From positions 1 through 64,000 of the forward strand of contig NZ_BCNM01000027.1 in NCBI RefSeq assembly GCF_001514495.1: a stretch of 64,000 nt of DNA, in the 5' to 3' direction. This stretch comes from Paenibacillus pabuli NBRC 13638. GTDB lineage: Bacteria; Bacillota; Bacilli; Paenibacillales; Paenibacillaceae. The notes beneath the pieces are model-generated. The model was not told the origin of the DNA. It made no database searches and saw only the letters and a list, made by a program, of their open reading frames with translations. The number at the start of each line of letters is the position of its first letter. Position 1 is the first letter of the stretch. Shown piece by piece: positions 8,935 through 18,081 of this stretch. The translations under genes were made by a program, and so were the position numbers.

Positions 8935-9990
8935 ATGAATGAAGAAGACATTTATGATGTGACAATCATTGGCGGTGGTCCTGCGGGCATGTATGCGGCC
9001 TTTTATGCGGGAATGCGCGAAATGAAAGTGAAAGTGATTGAAGGCAAAGATCAGCTTGGCGGCTTTCTGCATACCTATTCGGATAAAACGATATGGGATG
9101 TGGGCGGGGTGCCGCCCATGACATGTTCCAGGTTGATCGAGTGGCTCGTGCAGCAGGCGAACACATTTGATCCAACCGTTGTATTGAATTGCAGTATAGA
9201 GCGATTCACCCCCATGGACAACAGACTATTCGCCCTGCATACTAGTGGAGGCGAGCTGCATTATTCACGCACCATTATTATCGCGATCGGTCGGGGGATC
9301 GCTGAAATTCAACGACTGGACATGGAAGAAGCCCATGAATACGAGCGGAGCAATCTCCATTATACGGTGCAAAGTACGGAGCGTTTTAAGGGGAAACATG
9401 TGTTGATTTCAGGTGGAGGCAACAGTGCTGTTGACTGGACCATTGAGCTCGCGGAACAAGCTAAAACGGTAACCGTTGTTCACCGTCAAGAGGAATTTCG
9501 CGCCATGGAACGAAATGTGAAACATATGAAAAACATCACAGATGTGCGTACACCTTATCAAATTACGCAGTTATACGGGAATGGGGAACGCATACATCAG
9601 GTGGCTATAACTCACGTACATACCGGGGAGAATATTCTGCTCGAAGTGGATGAAATCGTGGTTAGCCATGGGTATACAAGCCATGTAAGCGACATTGCCC
9701 GTTGTGGCCTGGAGATGAGCGAAGGCATGATTGTAATGAGCCGGTTTGCAGAGACTAATATTCCTGGTATTTTTTCGGCTGGGGATTGTGCAACCCATGA
9801 GAGCAAAGTACGACTGATTGCCGGAGCTTTTAATGATGCAATTGTGGCAGTAAACAGTGCGAAACAGTACTTGAATCCTCAGGCGCCCCAAATGGCCTAT
9901 GTTTCTTCACATAATGACCTTTTTCGAGAGAAAAATCGGCAAATTACAGGTTGGGGAACTTTCGGGAAGCAGGCTTCCTCAAGTTTATAA
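8935..9990 (+). CDS. Ferredoxin/flavodoxin-NADP+ reductase-like flavoprotein (YumC type)
   Basis: This pyridine-nucleotide oxidoreductase has an N-terminal FAD motif GGGPAGMYAA, a central NADPH motif GGGNSAVD and a C-terminal FAD motif SAGDCA. The redox CxxC of thioredoxin reductases is absent from the middle domain, which places it with the YumC-type ferredoxin-NADP+ reductases. ATG 8935 gives a start like YumC; a GTG at 8926 in the same frame is possible. It follows the siderophore lipoprotein after 66 bases with no terminator, so it may share the Fur-controlled transcript and supply electrons for iron release from siderophore. That role is inference. Confidence 0.85.
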   Translation: MNEEDIYDVTIIGGGPAGMYAAFYAGMREMKVKVIEGKDQLGGFLHTYSDKTIWDVGGVPPMTCSRLIEWLVQQANTFDPTVVLNCSIERFTPMDNRLFALHTSGGELHYSRTIIIAIGRGIAEIQRLDMEEAHEYERSNLHYTVQSTERFKGKHVLISGGGNSAVDWTIELAEQAKTVTVVHRQEEFRAMERNVKHMKNITDVRTPYQITQLYGNGERIHQVAITHVHTGENILLEVDEIVVSHGYTSHVSDIARCGLEMSEGMIVMSRFAETNIPGIFSAGDCATHESKVRLIAGAFNDAIVAVNSAKQYLNPQAPQMAYVSSHNDLFREKNRQITGWGTFGKQASSSL

Positions 9991-10209
9991 CAGAATGCTG
10001 ATTAACATTAGAATCACATCCTTAAATTTGGGAGGAATGGAAGGAGTATCGAATCTATAAGCGGTAATTGTAAAATTTGATCGAAAAAACACAAAAAATC
10101 TTGTAAAATTCACAAGAAAAATAGGGAGCACTCTTGCATTCTTTAACCAAAACCCCGAAAATAGAGAGATAGATATAGAAGATTTCTCTTTGGGAGGATT
10201 GGAAAGAAC

Positions 10210-11397
10210 ATGTGGGGTGCTCCTTTTACGGCTCAAGCCAAAAAAATGCTGCTTTTGGGCAGCGGAGAATTGGGAAAAGAGGTCGTTATTGAGGCTCAAC
10301 GACTGGGAGTAGAGACGATCGCTGTCGATCGTTACGACAACGCACCTGCCATGCAGGTTGCTCATCGGTCATACTGCATCGACATGTTAAATGCCGAAGC
10401 TTTGAAACAATTGATCCGTAAGGAACAACCTCATTACATCGTACCTGAGATCGAAGCTATCGCAACAGAAGCTTTATTGGAGCTTGAGGAAGAGGGATTT
10501 TGTGTCGTGCCTACCGCGCGAGCTGCACGTCTAACCATGGATCGCGAAGGCATCCGTCGTCTTGCAGCAGAACAATTGAATCTTCCAACAGCAGCCTACC
10601 TTTTTGCGGACAACCTGGAACAGCTTCAGGAAGCCGTACGTGAACTTGGCACACCTTGTGTGATTAAACCACTGATGAGCTCGTCCGGCAAAGGGCAGAG
10701 TGTATGCCGTACACCGGATGACGTAGAGGATTGCTGGAACATTGCTCTTTCGGGAGCTCGTGGCAAATCCGTACGAGTCATTGTGGAGAGCTTTGTAAAG
10801 TTTGACAGTGAAATTACACTGTTAACTGTACGCTCCGTATCAGGAACCGTATTCTGTCCTCCAATTGGTCATATTCAAAAGGATGGGGATTATGTCGAAT
10901 CCTGGCAGCCTCATGCCATGACTTCTGAGCAATGGGAGCAGGCTTGTCATATCGCCAAATCGGTTACAGATGAGCTTGGCGGTTACGGACTGTTCGGGGT
11001 TGAATTATTTTTGACACCAGACGGTGTAGTATTCAGCGAAGTATCTCCTCGCCCGCATGATACGGGCATGGTTACCATGGTGACGCAAGACAGTTCCGAG
11101 TTTGCGCTGCATGTACGTGCAATTCTTGGTTTTCCGGTTACAGATGTACATCTGCTGACACCGGGAGCTTCAGCTACGCTGAAGGCTAATGATGAAACAT
11201 CTGACTTTACAGTTAGCGGAATGGAAGAAGCGCTGGCGCTTCCTCGCACTCAGGTTCGTGTATTTGGTAAACCTGAAACCAAAGTAGGACGCCGCATGGC
11301 CGTAGCGTTAAGCGCCGGTCCAGATGTGGAAGAAGCTCGTAAAACTGCGGTACAAGCCGCTAATATGCTGAAAGTGGAGGTAAATCATGTCCAATAA
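10210..11397 (+). CDS. purT: Formate-dependent GAR transformylase PurT
   Basis: PurT makes formyl-GAR from glycinamide ribonucleotide, formate and ATP, the folate-independent route at step three of purine synthesis. The 395-residue length is typical. The N-terminal LLLGSGELGKEV, ATP-grasp segment VIKPLMSSSGKGQS and metal-binding EVSPRPHDTGMVT are family hallmarks. The start follows GGGAGG at a rather long spacing. The 219 bases upstream hold only a weak CTTGT/ACAAG hairpin; I see no purine riboswitch. The 3' end overlaps the next gene by 11 bases. Confidence 0.95.
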   Translation: MWGAPFTAQAKKMLLLGSGELGKEVVIEAQRLGVETIAVDRYDNAPAMQVAHRSYCIDMLNAEALKQLIRKEQPHYIVPEIEAIATEALLELEEEGFCVVPTARAARLTMDREGIRRLAAEQLNLPTAAYLFADNLEQLQEAVRELGTPCVIKPLMSSSGKGQSVCRTPDDVEDCWNIALSGARGKSVRVIVESFVKFDSEITLLTVRSVSGTVFCPPIGHIQKDGDYVESWQPHAMTSEQWEQACHIAKSVTDELGGYGLFGVELFLTPDGVVFSEVSPRPHDTGMVTMVTQDSSEFALHVRAILGFPVTDVHLLTPGASATLKANDETSDFTVSGMEEALALPRTQVRVFGKPETKVGRRMAVALSAGPDVEEARKTAVQAANMLKVEVNHVQ

Positions 11398-11845
11398 TGT
11401 TGAGGCCCCTGTACTGATGATCCGGGAGTGTGAACTGCGAGATGCTGAAGCGGTAACGGGACTGATGCGAGAGGTCAGCTATCCGACAACAGCTAATGTT
11501 ATGAAAGAGCGCATTGAATGTTTGGAGAGCAATCCAAACGCATGCATGCTTGTTGCCGAAGTGGATGAACAAATTATTGGTGTGATCGGCTTGCAGTGTG
11601 TGCAAAGTCATGCCTATCCGGAACCTGCCGCCCAAATCACGTCTCTGATCGTAGGTCAGGAGCACCGTGGAGGCGGGATTGGCCGTCGTCTGATGGCTCG
11701 TGCCGAAGACTGGGGCAGACAACAAGGCGGAAAACAATTGTTTGTCACAGGTGCGAATCGCGAAGTGACTTCAACGACATATTCCTTCTATGAACACATT
11801 GGTTTCCAGAAGAGAGGCTATCGTTTCAGTAAAGTTCTTCTATAG
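11387..11845 (+). CDS. GNAT-family N-acetyltransferase
   Basis: The 152-residue protein has the GNAT acetyl-CoA-binding segment EHRGGGIGRRLMARAE (about residues 91-106) and the C-terminal FYEHIGFQKRGYRF. It would transfer an acetyl group from acetyl-CoA to an unknown small molecule or protein. Its start lies inside the purT end, so the two are translationally coupled; a functional link to purine synthesis is not evident. Confidence 0.9.
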   Translation: MSNNVEAPVLMIRECELRDAEAVTGLMREVSYPTTANVMKERIECLESNPNACMLVAEVDEQIIGVIGLQCVQSHAYPEPAAQITSLIVGQEHRGGGIGRRLMARAEDWGRQQGGKQLFVTGANREVTSTTYSFYEHIGFQKRGYRFSKVLL

Positions 11846-11909
11846 AAAAAAATTTCATTATATCGTGATCTTCACGTTCAGGTGTGGTGAATGATAAATA
11901 GATGGTGAA

Positions 11910-11950
11910 TGGCATTCGGCGAGCACTTTTTGTCCGAATGCCGTTTTTTT
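11910..11950 (+). terminator. Rho-independent terminator after purT-GNAT
   Basis: GGCATTCGG and CCGAATGCC form a nine-base stem around a 14-base loop, followed by seven T. From 11951 to 12171 the sequence holds a promoter (12093-12121) and, at about 12042-12055, a CTGTT/AACAG hairpin of unknown role. Confidence 0.92.
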
Positions 11951-12092
11951 ATGCATTTTTTCTTGAATTGATGTGATTCATCATTAAATATGCATGATTC
12001 CAGAGGATGTATCAGGAGGCTGGGTCCGCCCGGAGCTGTTTTGAAACAGGTCCTAAAAATGACAAAAAAGTTACTTTTCCATATTTTATAGG

Positions 12093-12121
12093 TTCACATT
12101 CTACTTGTGAATTGATATACT
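12093..12121 (+). promoter_or_regulatory. Sigma-A-type promoter with overlapping dyad, CAP-protein gene
   Basis: TTCACA (12093-12098), a 17-base spacer and TATACT (12116-12121) form a plausible promoter. TTCACA also pairs with TGTGAA at 12106-12111 as an inverted repeat with a 7-base gap, a candidate operator inside the spacer. Confidence 0.55.
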
Positions 12122-12171
12122 CCTAGAGTATTAATTACAAAGTTGTCATAACTAATTTCTAAGGAGATGAA

Positions 12172-12951
12172 TTGAATTTGAAGAAGAAATGGATGAAAAC
12201 CGTCGTAACCAGCAGTCTGACAGCCGTACTTGCCGTAGGGATTATGCTCCCTGCTTCCGCTTCTGCTGCAGATGTATCATATAAGACTACAACGTATAAA
12301 ATTACGAGTGCAGAGAGTCTAAAAGCATACATTGAGCAATGGCTGAAACAAAATGGATACAAAGTATCCGAGAGTGAGGGGCAAACAACGGTAGAGAAGC
12401 CTGCTGCAAAGCCTGATCCAACCACTAAGCCAGCTCAACCGACAGCACCTGCAAAACCGGTAACACCTGCAAAACCAACTCCAGAGAAGAAACCGGCAAC
12501 GACACCTGCCAAAGATCCTTCAAATACTGGAAACGGAACGACTACAGGCAATACAAAAAACAGTGGCAGTGAGAGCACAAAATCGGATTTTGCAGCTCAG
12601 GTCGTAAAACTGGTGAACGCTGAACGTGCCAAAGCAGGTCTGGGCGCATTGGCTTCCGATGCTCTTTTGGACAAAGTGGCTGTAGCCAAAGCGAAAGATA
12701 TGAGCGACAACAATTATTTTGACCACCAATCACCAACCTATGGTTCTCCGTTTGACATGATGAAACAATTCGGAGTAACTTACAGCTATGCTGGCGAGAA
12801 TATCGCGCAAGGGCAAAAAACACCTCAAGAGGTTGTTACAGCCTGGATGAATAGCGAAGGCCACCGTGCGAATATCCTGAGCAAAAACTTTACCAAAATT
12901 GGTGTTGGATATTACAACGGATATTGGGCTCAAGAATTTATCGGCAATTAA
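12172..12951 (+). CDS. Secreted CAP/SCP-domain protein (YkwD-like)
   Basis: The protein (259 residues) has a signal peptide ending near ASASAA, a short N-terminal domain, a Pro/Lys/Thr-rich linker of about 55 residues with PAKP-like repeats, and a C-terminal CAP domain (about 140-259) with LVNAERAKAGL, a HQSPTYGS segment, AGENIAQGQ and the HRANIL signature. Bacterial CAP proteins of this form are secreted and often spore- or wall-associated; their activity is poorly defined. A TTG at 12172 or 12178 is the start, both downstream of AAGGAGATG. Confidence 0.88.
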   Translation: MNLKKKWMKTVVTSSLTAVLAVGIMLPASASAADVSYKTTTYKITSAESLKAYIEQWLKQNGYKVSESEGQTTVEKPAAKPDPTTKPAQPTAPAKPVTPAKPTPEKKPATTPAKDPSNTGNGTTTGNTKNSGSESTKSDFAAQVVKLVNAERAKAGLGALASDALLDKVAVAKAKDMSDNNYFDHQSPTYGSPFDMMKQFGVTYSYAGENIAQGQKTPQEVVTAWMNSEGHRANILSKNFTKIGVGYYNGYWAQEFIGN

Positions 12952-12984
12952 TCATTTTTATTGAAGAATAATCTGGTTTAATTC

Positions 12985-13037
12985 AAAAAAAGGCTATGTC
13001 ATCACGGCTTGAAGCTGTGCGTGACATGGCTTTTTTT
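12985..13037 (+). terminator. Rho-independent terminator after CAP gene
   Basis: AAAAAGGCTATGTCA pairs with TGACATGGCTTTTTTT around an inner CGGCTTGAAGCTGTG hairpin. Confidence 0.92.
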
Positions 13038-13198
13038 GTGTAAAAAACGTATTGGATACCGGATTCCACTTATATAACAGCAAAATTTGCAAAATAACGA
13101 CAGAACATTTATGTTATTTAGAAAAAGCGTCATCTTAATGTAAAATTATTTTAAATTTTAAGTACCCGGCCTGGTGTACATGAGCGGAGATGTGATGA

Positions 13199-14065
13199 AT
13201 GAAAAAAAGAAATCTTGATTCGGCGCCATGGATCTGGAGAACCATCAGTACAGTATCCATATTGACAACATTGCTGCTGTTATTTGGATTTGGGTATGCC
13301 ATCAAAGACGTCATTTTTCCTGAGGGAGATGCCAAGCTAGGGACAGGCCAGCAGACAGCGACACCAGCGCTGGATAGCGGGAAAGAAAGACCTGCGGTGA
13401 ATGATGGCAAAATTCGAATGGCTGTGATTGGTGATTCACTGGCAAGAGGTACCGGGGATGATGAAGGGCTTGGTTTTGTAAGACGGGCAGCTAATTTGCT
13501 CAAAGACCAGGGATATGATGTGCAAGTGCTAAACAATATGGGTGTGAACGGTTTAAGAACAGACGCATTGTTGAGCAAGCTAGATGAGCAGGGCGTACGT
13601 TATGTCTTACAACAGTCCAACTTTATTTTGTTGTCGATCGGAGCCAATGATCTATTCCAAGGTGGACAAGTTCTACAGGGAGAAGACGCGCCAACGGCAG
13701 AGACACTTGCTGCGGCTTTACCTGAGACGTCCAAGCGTTTGCAGGAGATTTTGAAAAAAGTAAAAGAGATTAACCCGGATGCTCAGATCGCATACATAGG
13801 GCTGTATAATCCGTTTGGCGATGTCAAGGAATTGAAAGAACCGGGAAATGCAGCGGTGGCTGCATGGAATGATGCGGCTCTAGCTATTTTGAACAACGAG
13901 GACAAGATGACGCTCGTGCCTACATTTGATCTGTTTGAAAATCATCTGGGACAGTATCTGTCATCAGATCATTTTCATCCCAATGGAGAAGGATACGAGC
14001 AGATTGCCGCTCGGGTTGCGCAGGAATATCAGGCGGATACTCCAGCAGAAGGGAGCGGAAAATAA
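13199..14065 (+). CDS. Membrane-anchored SGNH/GDSL hydrolase
   Basis: The 288-residue protein has one N-terminal hydrophobic segment (about 17-37) that anchors or exports it, then an SGNH hydrolase domain: block I MAVIGDSLARG with nucleophile Ser near 80, the GAND motif of block III, and the terminal SSDHFHPNGEG with catalytic Asp/His. It should act as an esterase or lipase outside the membrane. It abuts the next gene without a gap (stop 14063-14065, ATG 14066), making a three-gene operon with an ABC exporter that may move or respond to its substrate. Confidence 0.88.
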   Translation: MKKRNLDSAPWIWRTISTVSILTTLLLLFGFGYAIKDVIFPEGDAKLGTGQQTATPALDSGKERPAVNDGKIRMAVIGDSLARGTGDDEGLGFVRRAANLLKDQGYDVQVLNNMGVNGLRTDALLSKLDEQGVRYVLQQSNFILLSIGANDLFQGGQVLQGEDAPTAETLAAALPETSKRLQEILKKVKEINPDAQIAYIGLYNPFGDVKELKEPGNAAVAAWNDAALAILNNEDKMTLVPTFDLFENHLGQYLSSDHFHPNGEGYEQIAARVAQEYQADTPAEGSGK

Positions 14066-15031
14066 ATGGCACAAGAACAGACTGATTCCGTATTGTCCGT
14101 GCAGCATCTGAAGAAAAAAATTGGACGCAAGTGGATCATTAAGGATGTAACTTTTGACGTTAAGCCAGGCGAAATTTTTGGTTTTCTGGGGCCCAATGGT
14201 GCCGGGAAGACAACAACCATTCGGATGTTAGTCGATCTGATCAAACCGACGGAAGGCAAGATTAAAGTCTGCGGTTATGATGTGAATCGTGATCCTGAAA
14301 GAGCCTTGAAATATGTGGGATCCATTGTGGAGAACCCGGAGGTCTACACGTATTTGACCGGGTGGGAGAACCTGGAGCATTTTGCCCGTATGCAGCCTGG
14401 CGTGGATAATGACCGTATTCAGGAAGTTGTGGATATTGTTCGGCTTGATCAGCGGATTCATGATAAAGTAAGAACCTACTCTCTGGGAATGCGTCAACGT
14501 CTTGGCATTGCACAGGCACTGCTTGGACGCCCGCGACTGCTGATTCTGGATGAGCCTACGAATGGACTTGACCCCAAAGGGATTAAGGAACTTCGTGTCT
14601 TTATTAAACAGCTTGCGAGCGAAGGGATGGCTGTATTCGTCAGCAGTCATCTGCTCAGTGAGATTCAGCTTCTCTGTGACAGGGTGGCGATTATCAGTGC
14701 AGGCCGCGTCCTTGCAGTTGGCGGGGTCAATGAACTGATTGAAGACCATTCCAAATTGGCGATATGGCATGTTACGCCGCTGGAAGAAGGCAAAAAAATG
14801 CTGCTGGATGCAGGTGTTTCCCTCGTAGATCGGCCAGCCGATGTTATGGACGATACCATCATTGCTGGGCTTGGTCCGAATGCTGTCGTTGCCGAAATGC
14901 ATGAGGATCGGATTCCGAACCTGGTGCAGCAGATGGTGCAAGCCGGGATTCAGGTTGAAGGCGTACAGCGGATTCAGCCTACGCTGGAACAGTTATTCTT
15001 AAAAATGACAGAAGGTGAATCCATTGAGTAA
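14066..15031 (+). CDS. ABC-2 type transporter ATPase
   Basis: The 321-residue ATPase has Walker A GPNGAGKTT, signature YSLGMRQR and Walker B LLILDEPTNGLD, with a C-terminal extension of about 90 residues as in BcrA/YhcH-type exporters. It would energise the permease encoded next. Its end overlaps the permease start. Drug or lantibiotic export is typical of the family; the substrate here is unknown. Confidence 0.92.
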   Translation: MAQEQTDSVLSVQHLKKKIGRKWIIKDVTFDVKPGEIFGFLGPNGAGKTTTIRMLVDLIKPTEGKIKVCGYDVNRDPERALKYVGSIVENPEVYTYLTGWENLEHFARMQPGVDNDRIQEVVDIVRLDQRIHDKVRTYSLGMRQRLGIAQALLGRPRLLILDEPTNGLDPKGIKELRVFIKQLASEGMAVFVSSHLLSEIQLLCDRVAIISAGRVLAVGGVNELIEDHSKLAIWHVTPLEEGKKMLLDAGVSLVDRPADVMDDTIIAGLGPNAVVAEMHEDRIPNLVQQMVQAGIQVEGVQRIQPTLEQLFLKMTEGESIE

Positions 15032-16013
15032 CATCATGCCGCTGATCCGCAACGAAACGATCAAGATGGTGAAGAAAAAACGTCTTTATATTATTTTTAT
15101 TGTACTGGCGGTCCTGGTTCCAATGTTTACGTATGCCCAGATGAAATCTGCGGAAAATAATCGTGACAAGTTTGGCGGGGACTGGCGGCTTGAACTGCAG
15201 CAGGCTATTACGGATAATCAAAACTCGCTTGGAAGTGACCGCGTACCTGAAGAATATAAAAAGTACAGAACGGTGTACATCCAACAGATGCAATATTATC
15301 TGGAAAATGACATCAATCCCAAGGAACCTGGCGGTGTAACGTTTACGCGGGAATTCATGAATAACGCTGTTGGACTGTTCATCCCGCTGCTCATTATGGC
15401 GATTGCTTCGGACCTCGTGTCCGGTGAGCGTACCACAGGTACGATCAAGATGCTTCTAACCCGTCCGGTCAAACGCTGGAAAGTGCTGCTGAGCAAACTC
15501 ATTACACTGATTATGTTTGTGTCAATTATCGTGGTGTCGGCGTACATTATCTGTTATGTGATCTCGGGAGCCGTGTTCGGATATAAAGGTTTCGGCATGC
15601 CGATCTTTACCGGATTCAAGGTTGTGGGCACGGATGTCGATATGTCGGCAGTGCATGCTGTGGACCAGTGGCTATACATGTTAATGCAGGCTGGACTAAT
15701 CTGGTTTGTCAGTGTTATTGTTGCGATGCTTGCTTTCATGGTTTCTGTATTGGTTCGAAGTACAGCTGCAAGTATTGTTATTATGATGGCAGCACTCATC
15801 GCAGGTACCATTCTTACGAGTATGGCTGCCTCCTGGCAGTCAGCGAAATATCTGTTTATGGTGAATCTCGAACTTCCGAATTATTTGTCTGGGGGTTTGC
15901 CGCCAATCGAAGGGATGAATTTGGGTTTTTCCCTTATTGTGCTTAGCGTTTGGGGCATTGCTTCACTTTTTGTGTCATTCATTGTCTTTACGAAACGGGA
16001 TATCTTGAATTAA
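15024..16013 (+). CDS. ABC-2 type permease
   Basis: This roughly 330-residue protein has one N-terminal helix (about 18-36), a soluble loop, and then about five hydrophobic helices in the C-terminal two thirds, the ABC-2 layout. It is the membrane partner of the preceding ATPase. I choose the TTG at 15024, spaced from AGAAGG; the frame also has a GTG at 15015, which would overlap that site. The transcript has no clear terminator before parE. Confidence 0.88.
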   Translation: MSNIMPLIRNETIKMVKKKRLYIIFIVLAVLVPMFTYAQMKSAENNRDKFGGDWRLELQQAITDNQNSLGSDRVPEEYKKYRTVYIQQMQYYLENDINPKEPGGVTFTREFMNNAVGLFIPLLIMAIASDLVSGERTTGTIKMLLTRPVKRWKVLLSKLITLIMFVSIIVVSAYIICYVISGAVFGYKGFGMPIFTGFKVVGTDVDMSAVHAVDQWLYMLMQAGLIWFVSVIVAMLAFMVSVLVRSTAASIVIMMAALIAGTILTSMAASWQSAKYLFMVNLELPNYLSGGLPPIEGMNLGFSLIVLSVWGIASLFVSFIVFTKRDILN

Positions 16014-16089
16014 AATGGACAAGGATAAGAAAACATCTGTTTGCATTTCAGGCATTTTTTTAGTTGCAAGTTAAGAAGGGGGAGCATGA

Positions 16090-18069
16090 ATGGTCGAGCA
16101 AATCGATATGTCGGCAGGTTCGACAGGCGGAGGACAAGGGTCTTCAGGCTACGACGCGGACGACATTCAAGTACTTGAAGGACTGGTAGCGGTACGGAAA
16201 CGGCCGGGGATGTACATCGGCAGCACCAGTACTTCGGGTCTACATCATTTGGTATGGGAAATCGTGGATAACGCTGTCGACGAACATCTCGCCAAATTCT
16301 GCTCCAAAATCGATATCACGCTGCATAAGGACGGTTCTGTTACGGTTCAGGATAACGGAAGGGGAATTCCGACAGGCATACATAAAACAGGGATTCCTAC
16401 TCCCCAGGTCGTGTTTACGATTTTGCACGCAGGCGGAAAGTTCGGTGGATCAGGATATAAAAAATCCGGCGGTTTGCACGGTGTAGGTGCGTCAGTTACG
16501 AACGCATTGTCCGAATGGCTTGAAGTCGAGATTTTCCGTGATGGCAAGATACATCGTCAACGTTTCGAATATTGGCAGGACAAAAAAGGCGTTGAACATG
16601 TCGGAGAACCGGTATCTGGCCTTGAAGTATTGGGTAATACCAATCGGACGGGTACGAAAGTTACGTTTAAACCGGATATTCGGGTGTTCCAGAACGGGAT
16701 TCAATTGAATTATGATACACTGGCAGAACGTCTTCAGGAGATTGCTTTTCTGAATTCGGGTCTGAGAATTGTACTCAAGGACGAACGTTCAGGCAATCAG
16801 GATGAGTACATGTACGAAGGCGGAGCAAGCCAGTTTGTTGCTTTTCTTAACGAAAATAAAGATGTGCTTCATGATGTCATTCACTTCTATGCGGAGAAGG
16901 ATGATATTGAGGTCGAAGTAGCGATCCAGTATAACGCGGGTTATACGGAAACGCTGGCGTCGTTCGTGAACTCGATTCCCACTAGGGGCGGAGGTACACA
17001 TGAGACCGGATTCAGAGCGGCTTATACACGTGTGATGAATGACTACGCACGGCGTACCAGCATGATTAAAGAGAAAGACAAGAACCTTGAAGGTAATGAT
17101 CTGCGTGAAGGCATGATGGCGGTTATCAGTGTCAAAATGTCGGAAGTTGAATTCGTAGGACAAACGAAGGATCAACTCGGTAGCGCTTCCGCGCGAAGTG
17201 CCGTGGATTCTGTCGTGTCCGAGAATATCCAGCGGTTTTTGGAAGAAAACCCGCAGGTTGCGCAAACGTTAATTCGCAAAGCCGTTCAGGCCTCCAGAGC
17301 CAGAGAAGCTGCACGAAAAGCACGGGATGAGATGCGGACCGGTAAAAAACGAAGTGAAAGCTCCAATCTGAACGGCAAACTGACCCCGGCACAATCCAAG
17401 GATTTTACCCGGAATGAACTGTTTATCGTCGAAGGGGATTCCGCAGGTGGCTCAGCCAAACAGGGACGTGATTCCAAGATCCAGGCGATCCTCCCGCTTA
17501 AGGGTAAACCGCTCAATCCGGAAAAAGCGAAATTGGCAGATATCCTCAAAAATGAAGAATATCGTGCTATTACATCCGCAATCGGAGCAGGTATTGGAAC
17601 CGAATTTGCAGTTGAAGACAGCAATTATTCCAAAATCATCATTATGACGGATGCCGACACGGATGGCGCACATATACAGGTATTGTTGCTGACTTTCTTC
17701 TACCGCTATATGAAACCGCTAATTGATGCAGGCAAAATATATATCGCTCAGCCGCCATTATACAAACTCACACGCAAGTCAGGCAAAATGGCTAGTGTAC
17801 GTTATGCCTGGACTGATGAAGAACTGGCGAACTACATGAAAGAATTTGGAAACAATGTGGAGCTTCAACGTTATAAAGGACTTGGCGAGATGAATCCGGA
17901 TCAACTGTGGGAGACTACAATGAATCCGGAAACACGTGCATTACTCAAGGTACAGATCGTTGATGCAGCGAAAGCGGAGCGTCGAGTATCTACGCTTATG
18001 GGTGATAAGGTTGATCCGCGCAAACGCTGGATTGTAGAGAACGTCGACTTTACAGAGTACGAAGAATAG
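16090..18069 (+). CDS. parE: DNA topoisomerase IV subunit B
   Basis: This is the ATPase subunit of the enzyme that unlinks daughter chromosomes. Over 659 residues it shows the GHKL site (EIVDNAVDE, GRGIPTG, GGLHGVGASV), the transducer domain with QTKDQLGS, and the Toprim motifs EGDSAGGSAKQGRD and DADTDGAH. A Gly/Ser-rich N-terminal extension of about 20 residues precedes the domain. Its adjacency to parC, rather than placement beside recF/gyrA, supports ParE over GyrB. The ribosome site is AAGAAGGGGGAG. Confidence 0.96.
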   Translation: MVEQIDMSAGSTGGGQGSSGYDADDIQVLEGLVAVRKRPGMYIGSTSTSGLHHLVWEIVDNAVDEHLAKFCSKIDITLHKDGSVTVQDNGRGIPTGIHKTGIPTPQVVFTILHAGGKFGGSGYKKSGGLHGVGASVTNALSEWLEVEIFRDGKIHRQRFEYWQDKKGVEHVGEPVSGLEVLGNTNRTGTKVTFKPDIRVFQNGIQLNYDTLAERLQEIAFLNSGLRIVLKDERSGNQDEYMYEGGASQFVAFLNENKDVLHDVIHFYAEKDDIEVEVAIQYNAGYTETLASFVNSIPTRGGGTHETGFRAAYTRVMNDYARRTSMIKEKDKNLEGNDLREGMMAVISVKMSEVEFVGQTKDQLGSASARSAVDSVVSENIQRFLEENPQVAQTLIRKAVQASRAREAARKARDEMRTGKKRSESSNLNGKLTPAQSKDFTRNELFIVEGDSAGGSAKQGRDSKIQAILPLKGKPLNPEKAKLADILKNEEYRAITSAIGAGIGTEFAVEDSNYSKIIIMTDADTDGAHIQVLLLTFFYRYMKPLIDAGKIYIAQPPLYKLTRKSGKMASVRYAWTDEELANYMKEFGNNVELQRYKGLGEMNPDQLWETTMNPETRALLKVQIVDAAKAERRVSTLMGDKVDPRKRWIVENVDFTEYEE

Positions 18070-18081
18070 AAGGTGCTTGGA

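Noticed and set aside
9991..10209. Purine riboswitch or PurR box before purT
   Set aside because: The conserved purine aptamer sequence is absent, and the only CCGAA-like stretch is too short to call a PurR site.
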